Below are positions 22,297-31,575 of a DNA stretch of 39,791 nucleotides, piece by piece. Location: positions 1-39,791 of the IMG/VR virus record IMGVR_UViG_3300007516_000048; one strand, given 5' to 3'. The notes under the pieces were generated by a model, which saw only the letters and a program-made list of their open reading frames with translations, was not told where the DNA came from and did no database searches. Position 1 is the stretch's first letter, and the number at the start of each line of letters is the position of its first letter. The stretch is from a virus. Made by a program: the position numbers and the translations under genes.

Positions 22297-25200
22297 ATGC
22301 CGGAACCGAGCGAATTGACATATGGGCAGGTGGCTGATCTGCATCGCACGCTGGGGAAGAGCAACCCACAGCTAGCGGAACTGCCGTTGCAAGACTTTGC
22401 CGCACTCGCTAACCGGGTTAGTGGAAGTGGGGAGTATTCAGCAGGGTTGAACGATAACTGGGTTAAGCGGACGAGTCATACGATAGATAGGATGTTCGCC
22501 CCAGTAGGCAAGCCAATAGGTGCGTTTGCGGAGTCCGTGACACGAGAGTTGGGCTATGAGAAGTACGCTGATCTGGCGAACGAGCTAGGGACTGGCCTAC
22601 CGCGTGGCGCACTAGAGACTGCTGCTATGTTCACTCCTGCCGGGTGGGTAGGAAAGGGATTGACTGCGGCCGGCTTAGCCTCGAACTATGCCAATACGTA
22701 CACCGCTACGGATAGCAAACTTGCCGGTGCGGCAAGTGCTGCAAGCCTTGGCCTGTTGCCGCCGATGATTAGGGCTGGTGAGAAACTTGCAATGGCACCG
22801 TTGAAGCGAGGCTTCTGGGAGACTGTTTCTGGAATGCCGGGCGGTGCACCGGCTGTGAAGAGTGTACTACTACCTGTGGCAGAACGCTCCGCAGAGTTCG
22901 CTGGCCGGAATGTCGGTGCACTGTTGAACCAGGAGTTGGCCATCCAGAGCACGACGTTGGCAGCTACTGGTCGTCCAGCACCCTTCGATGATAGACATTA
23001 CGCTGAGTTGGTGGCAGGGCAGTTGCCGTTCACGTTGCTGGAAGCGGCGGGAGTTGTGCGGCCACGGTTCCGTGGCGAGGCTGGGTCGAACGCCAGAGCG
23101 AGAGCGAACATAGAACTTCACGGTGTAGTGAGGGAAGCGACTAGAGCGGCAGAGACTGCGAACGACGCAATGCAGATGGATGTCGCGAGTACGTCTAAAC
23201 GGGTAGAGAGTGTACTGAATGAGATCGCTGACCCGAAACAGCGTGCTACTGCTGCGACTGACGCGAACAAGATGTACCAGCGCGTGATGTCTGAGGTTAT
23301 GATCGCCGGGACGGAAGGTCGTCCGTTGAACATGGAGCGGATCAACGCAGGCGCGACGGATAGCACTCGACGGATGGTGTCCGTCATTATGGACGACATG
23401 CTAGGTAGGCCGGAGGGGGAAAGGTTTCTGACGAGGGCAGAGGATGGTACTATTTCAGCGGTGGCGGGGTTCAATGTTGAGGAGGTTCTAGCTCGACGTG
23501 GTGGTAGGGAGAGCGCAAAGGTGCGCATCACACCGGAGGGTGGGCGAGAGTTACCACCTCTTGACTCGCTATGGCTTGGCGCAGGTGCGACAGCACGGAA
23601 AGGGTCTATGCTGGAGACGTTGATGGGTGTGGACGTACAGTCGCTAGAGCACCCAGCGCGGGTGGTCGAGGTGCTGCTTGGACCGGAGGCGGTGCAGAAA
23701 CAGCAACGTGCGTTCCAGGAGTACTTCCGCGCGGACGTCGCGGAGCCGAAGCGAGTGGCGGTGTACGGTGAGGGTGCTGCACCGAAGCCTACGCCGGCGA
23801 TGACGCTAGACAGCGTGACCGACTATGGTACAGCGAAACAGTACATCTTAGAGCGGTTCTCTGCTCTAGCGAAAGGACGAAAGACTGATGAACTGGTTGA
23901 AGCGCGTCATATGCTGTATGGAGATGGTGTGTATGCGAGAGAGTCACTCGGTAAGGTCACCACGAAATCGTTCGCTGGCGCGGCTAAAGACTCCGCTCAA
24001 GTCTTCATCGGTGGAAAACCTACCGAGATGGTGCAGTACCAAGCACCGAGAACAGATGGGTCCTACTATACCGCTTTCCGTGAAGCTACACCGGGAGAAC
24101 TTAAAGCGTTTGAAAAGCCAACGCTAACGAAAGCGAAGGCGGCTGAGGCGTCGCAGAAGGCGCAAGCGAGTTTTGTGCAGAAGGAGAATGCGCTTCGGCA
24201 GACCTTTGCCGAGGAGCGTCAAGCGGCAATGGATAAAGTGGGGGTGGGGAGTCTTGAGGAGTTGGCACAGAAGGCCGCTGACTCACACTCGCAAGTGGAG
24301 TATGATCTTACTGGATTCTCCCGCCAGATCTCACCGGCGGAGCGGAAAGCTGGTGCAGTGGAGGGGCTGGTGTCACTGCTGCCGGAGGGAGAGCAGCGGA
24401 CACGGTTGGAGCGGATGCTAACCCGTGGCGAGGGGGATCCGAACAGCGTCCGGCTGACGACCGCGGATGAGCTTGCGCTGTTGCAGGTAGAGGCAGAGCA
24501 GTTGAGGGTGCAGGTGACACAGCACGCACCAGAGGATGTGCGGAAGTTGCTGCACTTGGCGGATGGAGAGTATGCACAGCGATTCACCGAGCTAGCGACC
24601 ACGATTGAACGGGACGGTGGGTATAGTGGTGGAGTGGCTGCGGAGAGGTATGCCGCGCTATTAGCGAGACGGGTGAGGGATTTGCAGAGTCTACTCGGAC
24701 TAACCGAAGGCGCGTATGCTAAGCACCTGGAAGCACGGTGGGAGGTGGAGGAAGGGACGGCTGTGCGGGAGGCGCAGGAGCGGCGGAGTAAGCTGTCGAA
24801 GCTAGTTGGGGAGGACCGGAAGGCGGAGACGGAGGGTGTGACGGCCGACACGGAGGCTGTACTGTTTGAGAAGATGCGAGTGCTGTCGGAGGACCCTGAG
24901 TTAACTGGTGCGTTTGAGGGGCTGACCGATATGCTGTACCGGTTCGAGGTGACCCGGAGTGGACGTACCGGTCCCTTTGCTGACGTTGTGAGTCGGTATG
25001 GGTTGTACAAGATGTTCGACCATGCTGTTGACCTCATGGAGGGGTATAAGGATGTCAAGGCGGGGCGGGCGACGGATAACTCTAAGCGGTGGCTGGATGC
25101 GGCGAAGGGAGTTGGAGAGAGGAAAGAGCTGTACAGCAGCCCTCGTGACCCGCGGGAGGTGTTGCTGAGCGGGTTACGGAAGAAGGAGAGTAGGTTCCGG

Positions 25201-28200
25201 CAGAAGGGTGAGGGGAGTGAGTATGAGACTACGCCACTCGACCGGGCTGCCTCGTTTATGGAGATGTTGGATGATGAGCAGAGGGCGTTGCTACAAGAGG
25301 GGAGTACAGAGTTCAGGGTGGACGATGACCTTGAGTTACAGCGGCAGATGAAAGTGGAGCAGTTTCTGGATGAAGATGAAGTACGTCGTATGGGTGAGCG
25401 CCTGAGCGGCACGGTGCGTGAAATCGAAGCGGGCACGATTGCGGATCAGGTGCGCACAGATGTGGTGGAGACACTCAAGGTGCTGCAGTTTAAGAAGGGG
25501 AAGCTGAAGAATCTGACGCTGGCGAAGATCATTATCAACCCAGTGACAGGGGAGATTAACTATCAGAAGAGCGGGAAGGTGGGATTGGTGGAGCGAGAGC
25601 GCAAGACGACCAGCGGGATGGAGCTAGCGAACGTGCTGGAGAATACGCGTGACATTATCGTCAGTGCGAAGGAGTGGGGAGTGGAGATACGGTATGACGG
25701 GAACGGGGAGATCGTGATAGGGGTTGACGGGCAGCGGCACAGTCAGCGTGTGCTGGACGTGAAGGAGAGAGTGCTGAGGCATACTGGGAGTTACACGGAG
25801 CAGGCGACAGCCGAAGCTAACGCATACCGGGGGAATGTCACGGAGAAGATGTTGAAGGACTTCCCGGAGGCTAAGGTGGGGGATGATGTGCAAGACGCCA
25901 CGAGGGCCGCACTCGTTAAACGGTTTCCGGAAGCAAGCGTAGCGACCATAGATGGAATGGCGCAGGAGGCGTTTAATGCTGCACGGCTACGGTATGCGAA
26001 CACGCTCCACAGCTTGTTCAGCGTGTGGGCAACCGGGAAGAAGGGACAGCCTAGCCCGGTGAAGAGAGTGTTGCAGGCTGCTATGGGCGAGGTGTGGGAT
26101 ACGATGGTGACACCGACGAGAGACTTCGCCACAGCGAGAGTGACGAAGACGTTATGGCGGCGGCACGCCTCCCTTGACAAGAAGCTGAGGACGGCAGATG
26201 AAGTAATCTTTGAGAAGCGGAGTGGGTATGAGACGCCTGATGCGTTCGACGCCACGACACACTTCTACTTTAAGAGTGAGTTCATGAAGCTGGGGTTGCC
26301 GGAAGGCGAGGCGTTGCTGTTTGCTGAGAGTGCGGTGCGTATCGCGCGAACGTTCGACAACATCACGAATGCTACGAAGCTCGGCCCGACGTTCAGGTCT
26401 GGTGCACTTGGAGAAGCAGTGAACTTCCCTGGTGCTACGGCCGCCATCATGCTGACTATGTCGAACAGCAGGTTCTACAACAGCTTGCCGCATCTCGCAC
26501 AGAAACAGTTCCTCATGATGCAAGTCTTCGCACATGAGATTACACACATCCTCACTCGGCGGTCACAGTATGGAGAGTTGGAGGGTGTACAGCAAGCCGC
26601 GATGGACGTGTTCGTGCGGAAGGTAACAGGCCTGTACGCTGGGGAGCGAGGGACGATCGTCCGTGATCTGATCGAGGCAAATGTGCCAGAGCAGTATCGC
26701 GGAGAGTTGATGGGGTATGTCGAAGCGCGCACTAGTGATGCGAGGGTGAATCCAGCAGAGTTTGTTTCGGATTATGTGGCGTTCCGCGTGCTGGGGATGG
26801 TCCGCCCTGCGGAGAGTGGGTTGAGGCGGGAGGGAGTGCGGTTCGTTCATGGGCCAGATTACCTCGCGCAGTTTGACCGGGCGCTGTTCAGTACGATGGA
26901 TGACTTCGTGCGTGTGTACAAGGCGACTGATCGACTCGGCGCTGATGTGGAGTTCCTCGACAAGACGATCAGTGGCGCGTTGAAAGACCAGAAGCTGATA
27001 GATGACGTGGGGAAGAGGATGAGTGCGCTGGCGGAAGAACGGCCAAGCGAGTATGGAGCGTTAGTGGGGCAGGGAGCGTTAGGCATGGGGGTGGATGAGG
27101 CGACTAGGTTCCTCAACGTCGATTATGGTGCAGCGGCTGTAGAGTATGCGTCTGTCGCTATGGGTAGAGGTGCGAAGGAAACGGTGGAGAGGCATTTCGG
27201 TGTATCCCCCGGTTGGATCGAGCGGACGTTCGCTCTGCCGGCTCACTTGGCCAAGCGGTATCCAGTACTCCGTCCAGCCATCGACGCGGTGTTCCGCTTC
27301 CGTCCTATGGCAAACGAGAAGGCACACTACATGGCGCTACCGATGCTGAAGGAGCACAAGATTTTCGGCCTTATCCCTGCTGGTGCGAAGCTAGATGTGG
27401 CCACCACCGGCATCCAGTTTCTGACAAAAAACCAGAAGGCACACGACGCAGCAGTGCATATCGCGTTAGCGAAGCAGGGAACTGTGAATGCGGATGGGAC
27501 TCCAGGTCAGCCAGGGAAGGTGATGTCTGATGTGGAGATGCGTGAGATTGCTACACGGTATGGTGTCACGAAGCCAGAGCACCAGCAACGGATTATTGAC
27601 TTCCATAGGAATGTGGAGAAAGTTGCACCGAGAATGAGAGAGATGCTGCTAGCGTCTATGCGAGAAATTGGTGCAATCGCGGTGGCGAGACGGCTGATGC
27701 TGACTGACAAGTCGATGAGTTCAAAGGTGGCGAAGGCGACCGGGAAGCGTATCTTTGAGCTAGTACGGGCTGCGGCATATGGGGACCAGAATGCGCTAGT
27801 CGCGTTGCAAGCGGAGACCATCGGCGGCAAGGTGATGGAGCATAGCATGGAGTTCATCAACAAGCTGAAGGCATTCGAGGAGCGGACGGAAGGGGCCGAC
27901 TGGTTCATGTCCGAGATTCGGCTTGGTGAGAACATGGTTGTGTGGAGAGATCGTGCACAGAAGAAGCACGGCTCTGCTGGGTTTGAGACAGAAGGCGAGC
28001 TGGTTGCAAAACTGCAGCAGTTGGAACGAGATCCGAATGTGTCGAACATTCGTGCGTGGCGGAAGCATGACAGGAGTCAGCAGTATAGTGGGCTGAACCC
28101 AGACTTCATCACGCATATTAAGTCCATCGAGGATGCTGCGTTGCTGAAGGAACAGATTCAGGCTGGGTGGGGCGGGGATGAGATTGGACAGTTCAACTAC

Positions 28201-30240
28201 ACGCCGCTTGAGGCTACCCTCAAACAGGTGGAGGATAAGAGCGCCGAGCGGTATATGAAGGAGCGGAAGCTAGCGCCTGGACGGGAAGATGTGGATATGG
28301 TGAAGGGGTTCCTGACTCATATCACCAGCATGGCGAATGGGTTGGCGAAGGAGATTACTAAGGGCGAGGTGCAGCTTGCGCTGAGTGATCCGAGTATTAG
28401 GGGAAGTGACATCAATCTAAATCTAGCACGGGATCACTTCAACACGGTACTTAATCCTAGCGCAAGGGAGTTCAGTTCGTTGAAGAAGCTGAACTTCGCG
28501 TACTTCATGGGAATGAATATCTCGTCTATGTTGATCGAGCCTACGCAGGCGTTGATTGCGTTATGGCCTATGTTGACTAGGGATACTGGAAAAGTTGGTG
28601 CTGGGTTAAGTTCACTCGGTGTGGCAATGCGTATGCTCGGTACCGCTGCGACAGGGAAGGGTAAAGGGTTAGTGGAGCGGATTGCAAATGTTGACCCCGC
28701 TATGTCTCGCGGGTTACAGAAGGCTGTGCGGGAGCAGACGATTGACTTTGGTGTGATGCAGGAGTTCTACTCAGCCACGGATGATGCACTCCTCAATCTT
28801 AGGGGGTTGATGCGCGGCGGGACGGTGGGGGAGAAAGTTGGGAGGGGTGCGAAAGCAGCGCTGAACAGCTATGTGGATGTGACGAGAACCATCTATAGTC
28901 AGGTGCCGAAGCTGAACAACCTCATAGCGTATATGTCAGCCTTCGATGCCGCGAGACGGCATGGCGTGTTACAGAATGGTAAGGTGGTGAAGATGACAGA
29001 GGCTGGTGCGCATGAGTATGCCACAGACACCACCAGAGCTACCATGTACGGTGGTGGGGCAGCGGCGAAACCTATCGGGATGTTTGCCAGGGCGGGGAAG
29101 TTTCAAGGAGTGATGGGGTTAGGTTATTCGCTAGGGACGTACACCTTCGGCATACTCTCTCATTTCGCGAAGCTAGGCGCAGAGAGTATTGACCGGCGGA
29201 AGTTGCTCACTCCGGTGGAGAGGAAGGCGGCACAGAAAGCGCTGGGGCAGACTATCGCGACGCAGGTGGCGTTGGCTGGTGGGTTGGGGCTGCCTGGAAC
29301 TGGAGCCGCGCTGGCGGTGTTAGAGGATATCTTTCCGGGATTGCAGGCACGGAAGGCCGTCGAGGATGGGCTGCGTGACCTGTTCAATGAGGACGAGGAG
29401 AGTGGTGGGTTGTTGACGGATTTCGCCCTCCGTGGTGCACCTTACTCTTTCGCTGGCGTTGATATGAGTAGCCGGCTGGCTATTAGTCAGGTAATGGGTG
29501 TGTCACCCTACGATGGCTTCCGGCTTGCTAACGTGATGGGGCCAACTGGCTCCGTTGTGGAGAACATAGTAAAAGCAACCGGGCAGGCGAGTCAGGGACT
29601 AGTGGGTGATGCAGCGGAGACGATCATGCCGACTGCGTATAAGAACGTGGTGAAGTTGTGGAGGGATGGGTGGGAGGTTAAGGATAACGCGGGGAGGAAG
29701 TTGTTAGAGCCCACGCCAGGCGAGTTGATGCTTGACGCGATAGGGTTCAGGCCGGCGAGACTAACAAAGCTACGTGATGCACAAAGACAAATGCAACGAG
29801 GGGATGAGATTGCAGCCAACGCCCAGTCGAGGTTTTACCGTGAAATGGGAGAGCAACTGTTGGCCGGTGACAGTGAAGGTGTGCGAGACGCGCTGCTCGC
29901 TAGACAGAGTAAGGTCGAGGGGTTCAGTGCAGCCGCGGGGGCGAGGTACGTTGCAGATGCTGCGTTGAACCTGCTGCTGCCGTACGACCCTGCTCGCACC
30001 GGCACCACTTCGAACGCCTCTGACCGTCAACGGCTGGCGCTCCGTGGTGGGTTTCAGCGAGTCAGTGAGATGGAACGGTTGCAGACGAAAAAACGCCTGG
30101 AAGCCCAAATAGGGTTCCCAGGCGCTAGGCCGTCAAATACGCAGGTGCGTTCGACGATGTTGATGGATCAACTGATGGATAGCAATCCGTTTATGTCTCG
30201 ACAGGAGGCGTCTGCGATTGCTGAGGGGCGACCGTTTTAG
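22297..30240 (+). CDS. Giant virion protein with zinc-metalloprotease motif
   Basis: A 2647-residue protein, by far the largest gene here, expected to be packaged in the capsid and ejected with the DNA. The first ~200 residues contain amphipathic and hydrophobic stretches (GALETAAMFTPAGWVGKGLT; SAASLGLLPPMIRAGEKLAM). A long coiled, highly charged middle runs to about residue 1100. A gluzincin-like protease site lies at HEITH (His1413, Glu1414, His1417) with a plausible third ligand in NPAEFVSDY (Glu1488). The last 600 residues hold membrane-compatible segments (NISSMLIEPTQALIALWPML; GQTIATQVALAGGLGLPGTG) of the sort seen in large polyvalent proteins (LPD38-like). It could cut host envelope or capsid-core proteins. 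I saw no lysozyme or RNA polymerase motif. Confidence 0.85.
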   Translation: MPEPSELTYGQVADLHRTLGKSNPQLAELPLQDFAALANRVSGSGEYSAGLNDNWVKRTSHTIDRMFAPVGKPIGAFAESVTRELGYEKYADLANELGTGLPRGALETAAMFTPAGWVGKGLTAAGLASNYANTYTATDSKLAGAASAASLGLLPPMIRAGEKLAMAPLKRGFWETVSGMPGGAPAVKSVLLPVAERSAEFAGRNVGALLNQELAIQSTTLAATGRPAPFDDRHYAELVAGQLPFTLLEAAGVVRPRFRGEAGSNARARANIELHGVVREATRAAETANDAMQMDVASTSKRVESVLNEIADPKQRATAATDANKMYQRVMSEVMIAGTEGRPLNMERINAGATDSTRRMVSVIMDDMLGRPEGERFLTRAEDGTISAVAGFNVEEVLARRGGRESAKVRITPEGGRELPPLDSLWLGAGATARKGSMLETLMGVDVQSLEHPARVVEVLLGPEAVQKQQRAFQEYFRADVAEPKRVAVYGEGAAPKPTPAMTLDSVTDYGTAKQYILERFSALAKGRKTDELVEARHMLYGDGVYARESLGKVTTKSFAGAAKDSAQVFIGGKPTEMVQYQAPRTDGSYYTAFREATPGELKAFEKPTLTKAKAAEASQKAQASFVQKENALRQTFAEERQAAMDKVGVGSLEELAQKAADSHSQVEYDLTGFSRQISPAERKAGAVEGLVSLLPEGEQRTRLERMLTRGEGDPNSVRLTTADELALLQVEAEQLRVQVTQHAPEDVRKLLHLADGEYAQRFTELATTIERDGGYSGGVAAERYAALLARRVRDLQSLLGLTEGAYAKHLEARWEVEEGTAVREAQERRSKLSKLVGEDRKAETEGVTADTEAVLFEKMRVLSEDPELTGAFEGLTDMLYRFEVTRSGRTGPFADVVSRYGLYKMFDHAVDLMEGYKDVKAGRATDNSKRWLDAAKGVGERKELYSSPRDPREVLLSGLRKKESRFRQKGEGSEYETTPLDRAASFMEMLDDEQRALLQEGSTEFRVDDDLELQRQMKVEQFLDEDEVRRMGERLSGTVREIEAGTIADQVRTDVVETLKVLQFKKGKLKNLTLAKIIINPVTGEINYQKSGKVGLVERERKTTSGMELANVLENTRDIIVSAKEWGVEIRYDGNGEIVIGVDGQRHSQRVLDVKERVLRHTGSYTEQATAEANAYRGNVTEKMLKDFPEAKVGDDVQDATRAALVKRFPEASVATIDGMAQEAFNAARLRYANTLHSLFSVWATGKKGQPSPVKRVLQAAMGEVWDTMVTPTRDFATARVTKTLWRRHASLDKKLRTADEVIFEKRSGYETPDAFDATTHFYFKSEFMKLGLPEGEALLFAESAVRIARTFDNITNATKLGPTFRSGALGEAVNFPGATAAIMLTMSNSRFYNSLPHLAQKQFLMMQVFAHEITHILTRRSQYGELEGVQQAAMDVFVRKVTGLYAGERGTIVRDLIEANVPEQYRGELMGYVEARTSDARVNPAEFVSDYVAFRVLGMVRPAESGLRREGVRFVHGPDYLAQFDRALFSTMDDFVRVYKATDRLGADVEFLDKTISGALKDQKLIDDVGKRMSALAEERPSEYGALVGQGALGMGVDEATRFLNVDYGAAAVEYASVAMGRGAKETVERHFGVSPGWIERTFALPAHLAKRYPVLRPAIDAVFRFRPMANEKAHYMALPMLKEHKIFGLIPAGAKLDVATTGIQFLTKNQKAHDAAVHIALAKQGTVNADGTPGQPGKVMSDVEMREIATRYGVTKPEHQQRIIDFHRNVEKVAPRMREMLLASMREIGAIAVARRLMLTDKSMSSKVAKATGKRIFELVRAAAYGDQNALVALQAETIGGKVMEHSMEFINKLKAFEERTEGADWFMSEIRLGENMVVWRDRAQKKHGSAGFETEGELVAKLQQLERDPNVSNIRAWRKHDRSQQYSGLNPDFITHIKSIEDAALLKEQIQAGWGGDEIGQFNYTPLEATLKQVEDKSAERYMKERKLAPGREDVDMVKGFLTHITSMANGLAKEITKGEVQLALSDPSIRGSDINLNLARDHFNTVLNPSAREFSSLKKLNFAYFMGMNISSMLIEPTQALIALWPMLTRDTGKVGAGLSSLGVAMRMLGTAATGKGKGLVERIANVDPAMSRGLQKAVREQTIDFGVMQEFYSATDDALLNLRGLMRGGTVGEKVGRGAKAALNSYVDVTRTIYSQVPKLNNLIAYMSAFDAARRHGVLQNGKVVKMTEAGAHEYATDTTRATMYGGGAAAKPIGMFARAGKFQGVMGLGYSLGTYTFGILSHFAKLGAESIDRRKLLTPVERKAAQKALGQTIATQVALAGGLGLPGTGAALAVLEDIFPGLQARKAVEDGLRDLFNEDEESGGLLTDFALRGAPYSFAGVDMSSRLAISQVMGVSPYDGFRLANVMGPTGSVVENIVKATGQASQGLVGDAAETIMPTAYKNVVKLWRDGWEVKDNAGRKLLEPTPGELMLDAIGFRPARLTKLRDAQRQMQRGDEIAANAQSRFYREMGEQLLAGDSEGVRDALLARQSKVEGFSAAAGARYVADAALNLLLPYDPARTGTTSNASDRQRLALRGGFQRVSEMERLQTKKRLEAQIGFPGARPSNTQVRSTMLMDQLMDSNPFMSRQEASAIAEGRPF

Positions 30241-31420
30241 CAGCCTCGATTTCACGGAACTTCGTTTCTGTTATGACGTGATCTATGCCGCCGATAGCTA
30301 CACGTCGGATTTGCCCGATACTAGTCAAGTGGCTTAGGACTTGGTACAACTCGCCAGAGTTAGCATCCTTCCACAACGCGGTCATAACGTCATTGTACCG
30401 CATAAAGCCTCCACTAGCCGTCAGCATAGAGAGCATCTTGGAGGAGACGTCTGCTAGCTGGTTACGTCCGACGGCGCGGAACACGGCGGGGAGGTTGACA
30501 ATGATGGCGTCTATCATGGAACGGGCTAACTCGAAGAGTTCGATCGTCATGACAAGGTCGTCGCTTTGAGCTACACCCAGCAGCATAGCCACCTTCAGAA
30601 TCTGGATGTACTTTGTGCGGTCAAACGACCCAATGTCTGGGTCGGTCTTTATCTCACGAGTCATGTACCACTTCTCGTAGTGCGCCTTCGCAGCCGGGTC
30701 CCAGGAGAAGCAGCCGTACAACCTCATAAGCTCTGCACCCCGCTTGATACAGGAGTCGTAGGCAAACTTCATCTCTGGCGTTATGAGGGGGAAGGGAACA
30801 CGGCGCTCGCTGTAGTCTTCCAGCACGAATATGCACCGGCGGGCGAAGCCGCTAGTGATGATGTCCGATTTGAGGTGCCGTGTGATCCAGTCTGGCACCG
30901 TGCATCCAAGGATAGTGAAGAAGGGGTTGATGATGGTCTGGCCACCATGCCGGAGCGTCTTCTTCGTGTATGGGTCACAGTCATAGATCGTAACCCATAG
31001 GTCGATCATCCGCGCCGGGTCGATCTCGACGAACTGACTTAGCTCTGTGGCAAAGACTGTGATTGGGGAGTACTCGTACAGCCCATCCTTTGTTTGAAGT
31101 ATCTTGAGACCGGTGTCTGCTAGCATCTTGACGGTATCCTGTGCGGATTGACAGTCGGCCGAGACTAACGTCTCGTCCAGTCGAAGCACCATCTTCTTGC
31201 CGAGGGACATGGCCGTGGTCTTCTTGTTACCGGCAGGGCCGAGCAACACCAGGTAGAGGTTAGGGTAGACCTTGAAGTAGCCTAAGTCGATCCACACCTT
31301 GCGACTGACAAGTGTCGAGAGTACAGCTAGCGCTGTCCACATATGGTAGTTGCGGTTCGCCTCGTTGCCTGAGGTGAACTTGTCGTAATCTGCTAGGAAG
31401 TTCAATCTCCGTCCTTCCAC
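30191..31420 (-). CDS. DUF3987-like P-loop ATPase (helicase/primase-type)
   Basis: A 409-residue protein with Walker A at residues 61-69 (GPAGNKKTT, preceded by LYLVLL) and an upstream FTSGNEANRNYHMWTALAVL block that is characteristic of the DUF3987 replication proteins. The later parts contain VFATELSQFVE (probable Walker B region) and FTILGCTVPDWI (sensor-like). It probably acts in replication as helicase or helicase loader together with the upstream polymerase. The GTG at 31420 overlaps the preceding gene by 19 bases; a TTG at 31405 (TTGA overlap) is an attractive alternative start, as it fits the junction pattern of this operon. Its 3' end overlaps the giant gene by 50 bases. Confidence 0.8.
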   Translation of the reverse strand: MEGRRLNFLADYDKFTSGNEANRNYHMWTALAVLSTLVSRKVWIDLGYFKVYPNLYLVLLGPAGNKKTTAMSLGKKMVLRLDETLVSADCQSAQDTVKMLADTGLKILQTKDGLYEYSPITVFATELSQFVEIDPARMIDLWVTIYDCDPYTKKTLRHGGQTIINPFFTILGCTVPDWITRHLKSDIITSGFARRCIFVLEDYSERRVPFPLITPEMKFAYDSCIKRGAELMRLYGCFSWDPAAKAHYEKWYMTREIKTDPDIGSFDRTKYIQILKVAMLLGVAQSDDLVMTIELFELARSMIDAIIVNLPAVFRAVGRNQLADVSSKMLSMLTASGGFMRYNDVMTALWKDANSGELYQVLSHLTSIGQIRRVAIGGIDHVITETKFREIEAAKTVAPQQSQTPPVET

Positions 31421-31575
31421 TTTTTCCCAGCATCTAGCTTAACAAGGAAGTCTTTTGTAGTTTGATGTAATAGACTAAGGAGGATGAATTGTTCTGTGTC
31501 GTTTGCCGTACATGAATCCGAGTCGTCAAATTCAAACTCGTGATCGCAATGAGGGCAGTGTGTGTGGTGGATCAT
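31402..31575 (-). CDS. 57-residue CxxC protein
   Basis: A short gene reading MIHHTHCPHCDHEFEFDDSD with a probable zinc-binding CPHC knuckle (Cys7, Cys10) in a His-rich N-terminus, a single later Cys at position 22, and a basic C-terminus (AGKKWKDGD). The ATG overlaps the polymerase stop as ATGA, so it belongs to the operon. Only two close Cys are present, so a metal site may need His ligands. Possibly an adapter to the polymerase or the DUF3987 protein; function unknown. Confidence 0.7.
   Translation of the reverse strand: MIHHTHCPHCDHEFEFDDSDSCTANDTEQFILLSLLHQTTKDFLVKLDAGKKWKDGD

Noticed and set aside
24219-25436. Long open frame (405 codons) on the minus strand inside the giant gene
   Set aside because: Ser/Arg/Pro-rich shadow of the coiled-coil region, with no motif and no ribosome-binding site, antisense to a clearly coding frame.
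22297-30240. Giant protein as an N4-type virion RNA polymerase
   Set aside because: I could not find the T7-like polymerase motifs by eye; the metalloprotease site and ejection-protein character explain it better.
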